DNA of 15,205 nt, taken from the NCBI GenBank assembly GCA_002694065.1, contig NZKZ01000110.1:7694-22898 (forward strand). The letters run 5' to 3'. This document shows, piece by piece, positions 1 through 7,205 of the stretch. A program made the translations under genes and the position numbers. The DNA comes from Acidiferrobacter sp. GTDB lineage: Bacteria > Pseudomonadota > Gammaproteobacteria > Arenicellales > UBA868. Below the pieces are notes generated by a model, which was not told where the DNA came from, made no database searches, and saw only the letters and a program-made list of their open reading frames with translations. Each line of letters starts with the position of its first letter. Within the stretch, counting starts at the first letter, position 1.

Positions 1-137
<137 letters not shown>

Positions 138-146
138 GTCTTACCT

Positions 147-158
147 GCGGTATACCGC
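147..158. repeat. 12-bp perfect palindrome in the trpG leader
   Basis: GCGGTATACCGC equals its own reverse complement and ends 9 bp upstream of the trpG start codon. On the minus strand it contains TATACC, which could serve as a poor -10 element, but I see no convincing -35 box at the right distance. It could be an operator half-site pair or chance. It does not resemble the Escherichia coli TrpR operator. Confidence 0.5.
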
Positions 159-180
159 GTTTGCGCCAACGCAATGATGT

Positions 181-214
181 GCTGCCTGATGCCGATTCGG
201 CACTGTCAGGCAGC
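181..214. repeat. Long inverted repeat between sulfatase and trpG
   Basis: GCTGCCTGA (181-189) is the exact reverse complement of TCAGGCAGC (206-214). Inside it TGCCGA (190-195) is complementary to TCGGCA (197-202), which leaves a 3-nt bulge (203-205) and a small loop. The predicted stem-loop lies 55 bp after the sulfatase stop codon and 43 bp before trpG. There is no T-run on either side, so it is not a canonical rho-independent terminator. It may be an RNA hairpin affecting read-through or mRNA stability between the two genes. Confidence 0.6.
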
Positions 215-269
215 CGGCTAACTTCAATGGCCGATGACCTCATTTTAAATCAAGAGGAGTGGAGCTTGG

Positions 270-1700
270 TTACCCTGAAGGGGTCGGCGTATGGTCGAAC
301 TCTTCCGATGCCAGAATTGCTTCGACGCCGCCCAGTTGCGAGATCCGCTCTGCCTGATCAGCAAAAGCAAGATCATTCGCCGCGGTGGGATCGAGCAAAA
401 CGCTCATATCGTCCTGGCAGCGCTTTAGGTCTTGTGAATATGCGGGATCCTGAGCAAGGTCGCACAACTCATCGGGATCAGCGGCAAGATCAAAAAGTTC
501 CGGCGCATACCCCGGATAACAGTTGTACTTCCATTGACCTTTTCGCCACATGAACATCCCCACCGGTGAGCCGCCGTCGTGGTATTCAGATAAAACGCCC
601 CGATCTGTGCCGGCGCCGTCGATCAGCGACCGCAAAGAAAGGCCCGGGCGATCAATCTCATCATCTTCCGCCTCCACCGCCTGCAGCACCGTGGGATAGA
701 TATCCACCAGAGAAGCCAAAGTGTCGATGGTTTTTGCCTTGGGAATGTCGGGGCCCTGGATCAGCATGGGGATCCGCGCTGACTCATCATAAAGCGACAT
801 CTTGGTCCACATGCGCCGGTCGCCGTTGTGATCACCGTGATCGCTGGTGTAGATGACCAGCGTGTTGTCGGCCTGCCCCGTTTGCTCAAGGGCATTCATC
901 ACTGCACCTACCTGCGCATCCAGAAAACTACAGAGGCCATAGTAAGAGGCTCTTGCGATCTGGCGCGTTTGATCATCAAAGCGCTCGTCGTAGTTAAACG
1001 CTCTGCGGATAGCCTGGGTGACGGGATGCTGTGGCAACGCCTGCTCGGACCTGAACCGGGCCTCGTCCATCTCTTCAAGCGGATAGAGGTGATAGAACGC
1101 CTCCGGACAAATCAATGGGTAGTGCGGTCTTAGCCAGGACACAAAAAGGGTCCAGGGTTTATCGCTTTTTGCAGCGCCGGCATCCTTGAGCCATGTGCAG
1201 GCATGGCGGGTCACTTCAAGATCGTAGTCTGTGTAACTGTTTTCGCCCGGGCCGATCTCAGACGTATAGGCAGAGACATCCAGAACCGCCTCATGATCAC
1301 GCAAAAGGCCTTTGATCCAGCCTTTGCCGTCGCGGATGTACATCGGCAGGATTTCTTCCTCAAAGCCGTTGTCGTAGTCGCTGCCGCGATAGTGCAGTTT
1401 GCCGATCGAATCGACCCGATGACCCTGGCGCATGAGTTGATGACCCCAACTGACGGGCTCTCCCTGGTAGGCCTGAGCGTTGGACCAGCAGCGGTTCTTG
1501 TGCACGTACTGTCCGGTGGCAAGGGACGCCCGCGCGGGCACACAGATCGGTGACGGCGTGTAGGCGCTGGTAAAGCGTGTCCCGTTAGATGCGAGTCGAT
1601 CAAGATGTGGCGTCTTGACGAGCGAATGGTCGGCGCAGCCCATCGCATCATGCCGATGCTCATCGCTAAAGAGGATGAGGACGTTGGTCTTTTCTGTCAC
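270..1700 (-). CDS. Type I (formylglycine-dependent) sulfatase, choline-sulfatase-like
   Basis: This intact 476-residue arylsulfatase-superfamily protein should hydrolyse a sulfate ester. The signature CVPARASLATG (53-63) holds Cys53 in the C-x-P-x-R motif that is oxidised to formylglycine. Other active-site residues are visible: Asp13-Glu14 at the N-terminus, Lys101 and His103 (GKLHY), His193 (RPHYPL), Asp287-His288 (SDHGD) and Lys300. The C-terminal half carries an ELFDLAADP motif (401-409), common in this superfamily. No signal peptide is seen, so the enzyme is probably cytoplasmic, as choline-O-sulfatases are. The substrate cannot be fixed from sequence, and no formylglycine-generating enzyme lies in the window. 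The start is GTG at 1698-1700, 57 bp after trpE, with no obvious ribosome binding site. It interrupts the usual trpE-trpG pairing. Other family members (phosphonate monoester hydrolases, heparan-type sulfatases) remain possible. Confidence 0.9.
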   Translation of the reverse strand: MTEKTNVLILFSDEHRHDAMGCADHSLVKTPHLDRLASNGTRFTSAYTPSPICVPARASLATGQYVHKNRCWSNAQAYQGEPVSWGHQLMRQGHRVDSIGKLHYRGSDYDNGFEEEILPMYIRDGKGWIKGLLRDHEAVLDVSAYTSEIGPGENSYTDYDLEVTRHACTWLKDAGAAKSDKPWTLFVSWLRPHYPLICPEAFYHLYPLEEMDEARFRSEQALPQHPVTQAIRRAFNYDERFDDQTRQIARASYYGLCSFLDAQVGAVMNALEQTGQADNTLVIYTSDHGDHNGDRRMWTKMSLYDESARIPMLIQGPDIPKAKTIDTLASLVDIYPTVLQAVEAEDDEIDRPGLSLRSLIDGAGTDRGVLSEYHDGGSPVGMFMWRKGQWKYNCYPGYAPELFDLAADPDELCDLAQDPAYSQDLKRCQDDMSVLLDPTAANDLAFADQAERISQLGGVEAILASEEFDHTPTPSG

Positions 1701-1757
1701 GTCAGGGGTTCAGGAGATGCCGTTGCGCCTTGCTTGGCCGGAGCTATCGCGAAGACT

Positions 1758-3251
1758 TCAATCTTCCAGCGCGCCAGGATCAAGACCGGCGACCGCCATC
1801 GCCACCGCACGGAAGATGGCCCGGCCCTTGTTCATCGTCTCCTGCCATTCCTGCGAGGGCACCGAGTCGGCCACAATGCCGGCACCGGCCTGGATATGCA
1901 GTTCGCCATCAGCGATGACCGCGGTGCGGATCGCAATCGCGGTATCCATGTTGCCGTTCCAGCCGATATAACCCACCGCCCCGGAATAGATGCCCCGCCG
2001 CACCGGCTCGAGCTCGCCGATGATCTCCATGGCCCGGACCTTGGGCGCTCCGGAGACGGTGCCTGCCGGGAAGGTCGCGCGCAGCACATCGATGGCGTCG
2101 AGGTCATCCTGAAGTTCCCCCGTCACATTGGACACGATGTGCATCACGTGCGAATAGCGTTCCACCTGCATTTTTGAGGTGAGCTCCACCGTTCCGGTGG
2201 CCGCAATCCGGCCGACGTCATTACGGCCAAGATCTACCAGCATCAGATGCTCCGCGAGTTCCTTGGGATCAGAGATCAGTTCTTCTTCGAGGCGCCGGTC
2301 TTCTTCTTCGCTCAACCCCCGCCGGCGGGTACCCGCAATCGGTCGCACCGTGACCTCGCCTTCTTCAAGGCGCGCCAGAATCTCCGGCGAGGAGCCGACG
2401 ATCTGGAAATCATCGAGATCCAGAAAATACATGTAGGGCGAGGGATTCACCGTGCGCAGCGCGCGGTACAACGTAATCGGCTCGGCCTCATAGGGGATCG
2501 ACAGGCGCTGTGACAGCACGACCTGGAAGATGTCACCGCTTTGGATGTAATCCTTGCAGCGCTCGACGGCGGCTTCGAAATCCTCTTGAACGAACGATGA
2601 GCGAAAGTCGCTCTCCCGCACCACCTGCCCCACGGGTGTGGCCCGCCCAATAGACAGGCTTGAGATCTGTTCAACCAGTTGATCGAGGCGCTCACAGCCG
2701 GAGGCATAGGCATCGTCCGATTCGGGATCGGTGTGCACCACGATATGAAGACGACCGCTTAAATTGTCAAAGACCAGAAGCTCATCAGAGACCATCAGCA
2801 GGATATCAGGCGCACCGACCGGATCGGGCAGGTCGCTGTCTGCCAGATGGGGCTCGATATAGCGCACCGTGTCGTAACTGAAGTAACCCACCAAGCCGCC
2901 ATTAAAGCGCGGCAGCGTGTCCAGCTGGGGCACATTGAACTGGCGGTGAATGCTTTGAATCGCCGCCAAGGGATCGTCGGTCTCCTGACGGTGAATCTCT
3001 TCGCCCTCTTGCTCGATCAACAGAGAGTCACCCGTTACCCGGATAACCGTGGGACACGGCAGGCCTATGATGGAATAGCGGCCCCACTTCTCACCGCCCT
3101 GTACGGATTCCAGCAGATAACTGTACGGGCCCTGCGCCATCTTGAGGTAGGCACTCACTGGGGTTTCAAGATCCGCCAGCACCTCAGTCTGCAGCGGGAT
3201 CCGGTTGTAGCCCTGGCGGGCGAGGCGATCGTATTCGGCTTGGGTAATCAT
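1758..3251 (-). CDS. trpE: Anthranilate synthase component I
   Basis: This 497-residue chorismate-utilising enzyme makes anthranilate from chorismate using ammonia supplied by TrpG, the first committed step of tryptophan synthesis. The N-terminal domain carries LLES (46-49), the motif tied to tryptophan feedback binding in TrpE. The C-terminal chorismate-binding domain shows PIAGTR (304-309), HLMLVDLGRNDVGR (335-348), FPAGTVSGAPK (394-404) and GYIG (427-430). Length and motifs match full-length TrpE rather than PabB or isochorismate synthase. The start is ATG at 3249-3251; there is no clear Shine-Dalgarno sequence. It follows gph after a 169-bp gap, as in the rpe-gph-trpE arrangement of other Gammaproteobacteria. 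Its partner gene trpG is displaced 1.6 kb downstream by a sulfatase gene. Confidence 0.97.
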   Translation of the reverse strand: MITQAEYDRLARQGYNRIPLQTEVLADLETPVSAYLKMAQGPYSYLLESVQGGEKWGRYSIIGLPCPTVIRVTGDSLLIEQEGEEIHRQETDDPLAAIQSIHRQFNVPQLDTLPRFNGGLVGYFSYDTVRYIEPHLADSDLPDPVGAPDILLMVSDELLVFDNLSGRLHIVVHTDPESDDAYASGCERLDQLVEQISSLSIGRATPVGQVVRESDFRSSFVQEDFEAAVERCKDYIQSGDIFQVVLSQRLSIPYEAEPITLYRALRTVNPSPYMYFLDLDDFQIVGSSPEILARLEEGEVTVRPIAGTRRRGLSEEEDRRLEEELISDPKELAEHLMLVDLGRNDVGRIAATGTVELTSKMQVERYSHVMHIVSNVTGELQDDLDAIDVLRATFPAGTVSGAPKVRAMEIIGELEPVRRGIYSGAVGYIGWNGNMDTAIAIRTAVIADGELHIQAGAGIVADSVPSQEWQETMNKGRAIFRAVAMAVAGLDPGALED

Positions 3252-3367
3252 CGTTGAGGAATACTGAAGGCGTTATCGCTGGTCGAGGTCGCGTATTGTT
3301 TCGAGACGCTCATACTCAACGATCGTTTCGCCCAAAATCGGTGACCGGGTCTGCGCCCTTGCACCAT
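3248..3367 (-). other. Possible short upstream ORF (39 codons) ending on the trpE start
   Basis: An ATG at 3365-3367 opens a 39-codon frame beginning MVQGRRPGHRFW. It ends in a TGA that overlaps the trpE start in an ATGA arrangement. An in-frame TAA lies two codons upstream of the ATG. It has one Trp codon only, so it does not look like a classical trp attenuator peptide, and no Shine-Dalgarno sequence precedes it. It may be chance. If translated, it would couple translation to trpE, which lacks a clear ribosome binding site. Confidence 0.15.
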
Positions 3368-3373
3368 GGCTTA

Positions 3374-3401
3374 ACTGCGGCGCATTTTGCTAAACCGCAG
3401 T
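3374..3401. repeat. Stem-loop in the gph-trpE gap
   Basis: ACTGCGG (3374-3380) and CCGCAGT (3395-3401) are exact reverse complements separated by a 14-nt AT-rich loop. The dyad begins 19 bp past the gph stop codon and lies in the 169-bp trpE leader. No T-run follows on the minus strand, so terminator activity is doubtful. The same stretch offers a weak TTGAGC/TAGCAA promoter-like pair with 17-bp spacing on the minus strand, too poor to call. No other structure is evident in the gap. Confidence 0.4.
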
Positions 3402-3420
3402 GTGCTTGTGCTCAAACGAC

Positions 3421-4131
3421 TTACGCCGGATCGATTATGTTAAGCACTTTCGCCAATGAGTCTATCACGGCGTCTGGGCCGAGTTCGAAAAGGTCAAGAC
3501 CCTGGCTGTAGCCGTAACTCACCAGTACCACCGGCATCCCGCACGCCCGAGCCGCGCGAAAGTCGCTCACCGAATCGCCCACCAGAAGACATTGCGCAGG
3601 AGGTAATCCCCATTGCCCGGCAACATGTTCCAGCGGTAATGGATCCGGCTTTTTCTTCGGTAAATCGTCGCCGCTGACAATCGGATCGAGATAGCGACTG
3701 AGCCCCATCGCTTTCAGCAGGGGGCGGGTAAAGGCGCCCGGCTTGTTGGTCACGCATCCAACCCGTCGGCCCGTTGCCTGGCACTGCGCGAGGGTCTTTA
3801 CCGCACCGGCATACAACACGCTGTCGCGGTGCAAGTTTGCCTGATAGCACTTTTGAAAAAGCGGATAAGCTGTTTCCATGAGTTGTGCTGGGGCTTCGCC
3901 GTCAAAATCCTGGGTCAGCGCCCGTTCCACGAGTCGCCGCGCGCCGTTACCGATCCAGCCCCTGGCAGTCTCAAGCGCCACAGGTGGACGGCCGAGCGCA
4001 TTGAGCATGTCATTACAGGCGCCTACCAGATCCGGCGCGGAGTCGATCAGGGTGCCATCAAGATCAAACAGCACGCCCCGGGCGGGCGTTCGAAAAGAAG
4101 GTTGAGACGGATCCGAAGTCGGGCCGCTCAT
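3421..4131 (-). CDS. gph: Phosphoglycolate phosphatase (HAD superfamily)
   Basis: This 236-residue cytosolic HAD phosphatase should dephosphorylate 2-phosphoglycolate, a product of DNA 3'-end repair and of oxygenase side reactions. HAD motif I is FDLDGTLIDS, with nucleophile Asp23 and acid/base Asp25. Motif II is Thr128 (CVTNKPG), motif III Lys161 (KKPDP), and motif IV Asp186 and Asp190 (GDSVSD). The cap domain lies between motifs I and II (about 35-110), as in Gph and PGP-type enzymes. The start ATG overlaps the rpe stop by 4 nt (ATGA), pointing to translational coupling; no separate Shine-Dalgarno sequence is present. The N-terminus carries about 15 extra polar residues before the Rossmann core. 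The pairing with rpe and trpE supports Gph over other HAD phosphatases. Confidence 0.93.
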   Translation of the reverse strand: MSGPTSDPSQPSFRTPARGVLFDLDGTLIDSAPDLVGACNDMLNALGRPPVALETARGWIGNGARRLVERALTQDFDGEAPAQLMETAYPLFQKCYQANLHRDSVLYAGAVKTLAQCQATGRRVGCVTNKPGAFTRPLLKAMGLSRYLDPIVSGDDLPKKKPDPLPLEHVAGQWGLPPAQCLLVGDSVSDFRAARACGMPVVLVSYGYSQGLDLFELGPDAVIDSLAKVLNIIDPA

Positions 4132-4820
4132 GATGGTGATTCAGCCAATGCATTACGCATTGCGCTGATCACCGTATCGTAGCGGTTCGGGTCCTGGTCT
4201 CGGGCCGCGCCGAAAATCGCGGACCCTGCAACAAAGGTATCGGCGCCTGCGGCATGAATCTCCCCGATGTTCTCGACCTTTACGCCGCCATCGATCTCAA
4301 GGCGAATATCCCGGCCGGACTCATCGATCAGTTTTCGTGCTTTGCGCAATTTATCCAACGCGGAAGGCAGAAAACTCTGCCCGCCAAAGCCGGGGTTGAC
4401 CGACATCAGCAGAACCATATCGACCTTATCGATGACGTGCTCCAGCACATCGAGCGGCGTCGCCGGATTGAATACCAGACCCGCTTTGCAGCCCTCGCTG
4501 GCGATCAACTGCAAAGTGCGGTCGACGTGCTCGCTCGCTTCCGGATGAAAGGTAATGTAGGAGGCGCCTGCTGATGCAAAGTCGGGCACGATCCGGTCAA
4601 CCGGCTTAATCATCAGATGGACATCAATAGGGGCGGTGATGCCATGCTTGCGCAACGCCTCACACACCAGCGGGCCGATGGTGAGGTTGGGGACATAGTG
4701 GTTGTCCATGACATCAAAGTGCACGATATCGGCGCCCGAGGCGAGCACGTTGTCGACTTCTTCACCGAGGCGGGCAAAGTCCGCCGAGAGAATCGAAGGC
4801 GCAATCAGATTTTCATTCAT
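4128..4820 (-). CDS. rpe: Ribulose-phosphate 3-epimerase
   Basis: This 230-residue TIM-barrel enzyme interconverts D-ribulose 5-phosphate and D-xylulose 5-phosphate in the pentose phosphate pathway. Family motifs are clear: IAPSILSADF (6-15), HFDVMDNHYVPNLTIGP (34-50), HLM (68-70), NPGFGGQ (142-148) and EIDGGV (175-180), followed by phosphate-binding VAGSAIFG (197-204). The expected metal ligands and acid/base pair are His34, Asp36, His68 and Asp177, all present. The start is ATG at 4818-4820, with a purine-rich GGGAAGAA 10 to 17 nt upstream. It lies 20 bp downstream of degQ and overlaps gph by 4 nt, so the three are probably co-transcribed. Confidence 0.97.
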   Translation of the reverse strand: MNENLIAPSILSADFARLGEEVDNVLASGADIVHFDVMDNHYVPNLTIGPLVCEALRKHGITAPIDVHLMIKPVDRIVPDFASAGASYITFHPEASEHVDRTLQLIASEGCKAGLVFNPATPLDVLEHVIDKVDMVLLMSVNPGFGGQSFLPSALDKLRKARKLIDESGRDIRLEIDGGVKVENIGEIHAAGADTFVAGSAIFGAARDQDPNRYDTVISAMRNALAESPS

Positions 4821-4840
4821 CGTCGCAATTCTTCCCTGCG

Positions 4841-6214
4841 CTAGCGGATCACAATAAAGAGGCCCGTGTTACCCCGCACCACATTCAGCAAGAGCATCGC
4901 ATCATTTTCATCGACCGCGTGCTCGACATCTTTCAGACTGTAAATCGGCTGTTTGTTGACCGAAATAATGAGATCGCCCTCACGAAGGCCCGCACGCCAG
5001 GCAAGACTCGTCTGTGCCACCTCTACCGCACGGACACCGCGCTGACCCTGCGGGCCGTCCTCTTCATCGATGTCCGCAAGACGGATTCCCTCAAGACGCT
5101 TGTTGATCTTGAGACCCTGGCCTGCCACGGGCTCGATGGCCCGGATCCGTATCCGCATACTCTGGCGTTTGCCATCACGCAGGAAGCTGACCTCGATCTC
5201 CTCGTCGGCGCGGAAAAGGCCAATCGTATTGCGCAGTGAACTCGCATCCACGATCTCTCGTTCATTGACGGCCACCACGACGTCCCCTTCCTGAAGACCG
5301 GCATCATCGGCCGCGGAATCGGGAATCACCTGCGCGATGACCGCACCGCGCGTAGTGTCTATGCCGAGTGCTTCGGCAAGTTCCGGAGTGAGGTTCTGCG
5401 CGATCACCCCGAGCCGGCCGCGGCGCACTTCACCGTATTCAATAATCTGGCGGGTCAGCAGTTGGACCATATTGATCGGGATGGCAAAGCCGATACCGAT
5501 GTTGCCGCCGCCGGGCGCCAGGATCGCGGTGTTTATCCCGACCAGTTCACCCCGAAGATTCACCAGCGCGCCTCCGGAGTTGCCCTGGTTAATGGAAGCA
5601 TCGGTCTGGATAAAGTCCTCGTAATCCTCGATGTTGAGGCCCGACCTTCCGAGGGCGCTGATGATGCCTGAGGTGGCTGTCTGCCCCAGACCGAAGGGAT
5701 TTCCGATTGCGACCACGAAATCGCCCACCCGAAGCGCATCTGAATCACCCGGATCGATCTGTTGCAGCGCATCGGCCGGGATCTGGACCACCGCAATATC
5801 GGCGTCTTCATCGACCCCCACGATTTGGGCATCAAAGGCACGGCCGTCATGCAACCGCACGCTGATCTCGTCCGCGCCCGCGATCACGTGGCTGTTGGTA
5901 ATCACGTAGCCCGCCTTGGCATCCATGATGACTCCGGAGCCGAGACTGCTGACGCGCCTTTCACGCTGCTGCATCGGAGGGGTGCCGAAGAACTTTTCGA
6001 AGAAAGGATCCGACTGAAAAGGGCTTTGCCGCTCAGTGACCCGACTCTCGGTATAGATGTTGACCACCGCCGGGAGCACCCGTTCGAGCATGGGCGCAAG
6101 ACTTGGCAACGGCTCGCCATCCACCGCCATCGGCAATGCGCCCGAGGCAGGCAGATTTAAGGTCAGTGAGCCGGCAAGACACCAGCCGAGGAGCCACCAT
6201 CGAATGCGTTTCAT
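4841..6214 (-). CDS. degQ: Periplasmic serine endoprotease of the DegQ/DegP (HtrA) family
   Basis: This 457-residue S1C-family protease and chaperone degrades or holds misfolded envelope proteins. An N-terminal signal peptide is visible: basic MKR, a hydrophobic stretch (about 6-22) and a likely cleavage site near ASGA (23-26). The trypsin-like domain shows His109 (TNSHV), Asp139 (DADIAV) and nucleophile Ser213 (GNSGGAL). Two PDZ domains follow, about 268-358 and 366-455, with carboxylate-binding loops near RRGRLGV and in the second repeat. Two PDZ domains and a length close to E. coli DegQ (455) favour DegQ/DegP over the single-PDZ DegS. DegP itself usually has a longer LA loop, so DegQ is preferred. 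The start ATG (6212-6214) has no strong Shine-Dalgarno sequence; a putative extended -10 promoter lies about 45 bp upstream. Confidence 0.93.
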   Translation of the reverse strand: MKRIRWWLLGWCLAGSLTLNLPASGALPMAVDGEPLPSLAPMLERVLPAVVNIYTESRVTERQSPFQSDPFFEKFFGTPPMQQRERRVSSLGSGVIMDAKAGYVITNSHVIAGADEISVRLHDGRAFDAQIVGVDEDADIAVVQIPADALQQIDPGDSDALRVGDFVVAIGNPFGLGQTATSGIISALGRSGLNIEDYEDFIQTDASINQGNSGGALVNLRGELVGINTAILAPGGGNIGIGFAIPINMVQLLTRQIIEYGEVRRGRLGVIAQNLTPELAEALGIDTTRGAVIAQVIPDSAADDAGLQEGDVVVAVNEREIVDASSLRNTIGLFRADEEIEVSFLRDGKRQSMRIRIRAIEPVAGQGLKINKRLEGIRLADIDEEDGPQGQRGVRAVEVAQTSLAWRAGLREGDLIISVNKQPIYSLKDVEHAVDENDAMLLLNVVRGNTGLFIVIR

Positions 6215-6258
6215 GAGCAGGCCAGAAGAAAAACGGTTGCGCCGATCTGTCTAACGCA

Positions 6259-6267
6259 ATTATAGCA
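6259..6267 (-). promoter_or_regulatory. Probable extended -10 promoter for degQ
   Basis: On the minus strand the sequence reads TGCTATAAT: a perfect TATAAT hexamer preceded by the TGn extension, which can replace a good -35 box for sigma-70. No clear -35 element is present (the expected place is GC-rich, around a GGGGCCCC palindrome at 6279-6286). Transcription would start near 6252, giving a 5' leader of about 38 nt before degQ. The short 73-bp gap after the nucleotidase gene fits a new transcription unit here. I saw no sigma-E type element. Confidence 0.45.
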
Positions 6268-6287
6268 ACGCCGGTATTGGGGCCCCT

Positions 6288-7193
6288 TCAGGCGGCGTCG
6301 TTGGTTACCCCGTGGGGCACATGGCCCGTGGGCACATAGCGACGGGCAGATTCACAATGGCCTGTCTGGTCATCGAAGAAAATGTCGGCGCCAAAGGTCT
6401 GCAAAAACTCGCCCTTGTCGAGCCCTCCAAGAAAGGCAGCTTCGTCGATCCGGATATTCCATGCCCGCAGCGTACGGATCACCCTTTCGTGCGCGGGCGC
6501 ACTGCGGGCGGTGAACAAGGCGGTTCGGATGGGCGCCTCGTTTCGCGGCCATTTTGACTGCAGGTGATGCAGTGACTGCAAAAACTTCCTGAAAGGGCCG
6601 CCAGTCATCGGCGTCGACGCCATCTTTTTTTCTGATGCCGCAAACGCAGCCAGTCCTTCAGTCTGATAGACCCGCTCGGAATCATCGGCAAAGAGGACCG
6701 CGTCACCATCAAAGGCGATGCGCAACTGGCTGTTTCTCTCCCGGTGGGTGCGCGAGGGCAGGATCGTTGCCGCAGCCACGTTGGCCTGCAGCGCCTGTCG
6801 CACGTTCGCCGAATCAGCTGACAGATAGAGATCGGCACTGAAAGGGGTTACGTAACGGAACGGGCTCTCGCCTCCCGAGAAAGCAGCGCGGGTAATGTCG
6901 AGGTCGTAGTGGGCGATGGAATTGAAGATCCGAAGACCAGTGTCGGCACTGTTGCGCGAAATCAGCACCACCTCAACGCGCCGTGCCTCGGTGTCCGATT
7001 CGTTCAGCGCCAGCAGTTTCTGTACGAGGGGAAACGCCACACCGGGGTGCAGCAGCTCTTCTTCGTGCTCTACCTGATACTGGCAATACGCATCGACTCC
7101 CTCTTCCACATAAATCTGATGACCACTCTCGAGATCAAAGAGCGCACGTGAAGAGATCGCGACAACCAGCGGGCTTTGCTCAAGATCCATCAT
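6288..7193 (-). CDS. Cytosolic 5'-nucleotidase (cN-I-like, PF06189 type)
   Basis: This protein of 301 residues resembles the bacterial and animal cytosolic 5'-nucleotidase I family, which removes the 5'-phosphate from nucleoside monophosphates. The central IAFDGDAVLFADDSERV stretch (159-175), with Asp162 and Asp164, is the family's HAD-like hallmark. GGESP (107-111), TPFSADLYLS (116-125) and the C-terminal FGADIFFDDQ (267-276) also fit. No signal peptide or membrane segment is seen. Two ATG codons in tandem (7191-7193, 7188-7190) follow two GTG codons; I chose the first ATG, though GTG at 7197-7199 would also work. No good Shine-Dalgarno sequence is visible. The gap to the lnt stop codon is only 12 bp, so it is probably the last gene of the miaB-lnt transcript. 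Substrate preference (AMP, dNMP or other) cannot be told from sequence. Confidence 0.85.
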   Translation of the reverse strand: MMDLEQSPLVVAISSRALFDLESGHQIYVEEGVDAYCQYQVEHEEELLHPGVAFPLVQKLLALNESDTEARRVEVVLISRNSADTGLRIFNSIAHYDLDITRAAFSGGESPFRYVTPFSADLYLSADSANVRQALQANVAAATILPSRTHRERNSQLRIAFDGDAVLFADDSERVYQTEGLAAFAASEKKMASTPMTGGPFRKFLQSLHHLQSKWPRNEAPIRTALFTARSAPAHERVIRTLRAWNIRIDEAAFLGGLDKGEFLQTFGADIFFDDQTGHCESARRYVPTGHVPHGVTNDAA

Positions 7194-7205
7194 CACCACA
7201 GTCTA

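Noticed and set aside
1605..2177. Plus-strand frame opposite trpE and the sulfatase start
   Set aside because: It spans two real minus-strand genes and their junction, and its His/Arg-rich translation matches nothing recognisable.
3252..3420. Classical trp attenuator ahead of trpE
   Set aside because: No short frame with tandem Trp codons and no terminator hairpin with a T-run was found.
6279..6286. GGGGCCCC palindrome as a terminator of the 5'-nucleotidase gene
   Set aside because: It is only 8 bp with no loop and no following T-run, so it cannot form a normal terminator hairpin.
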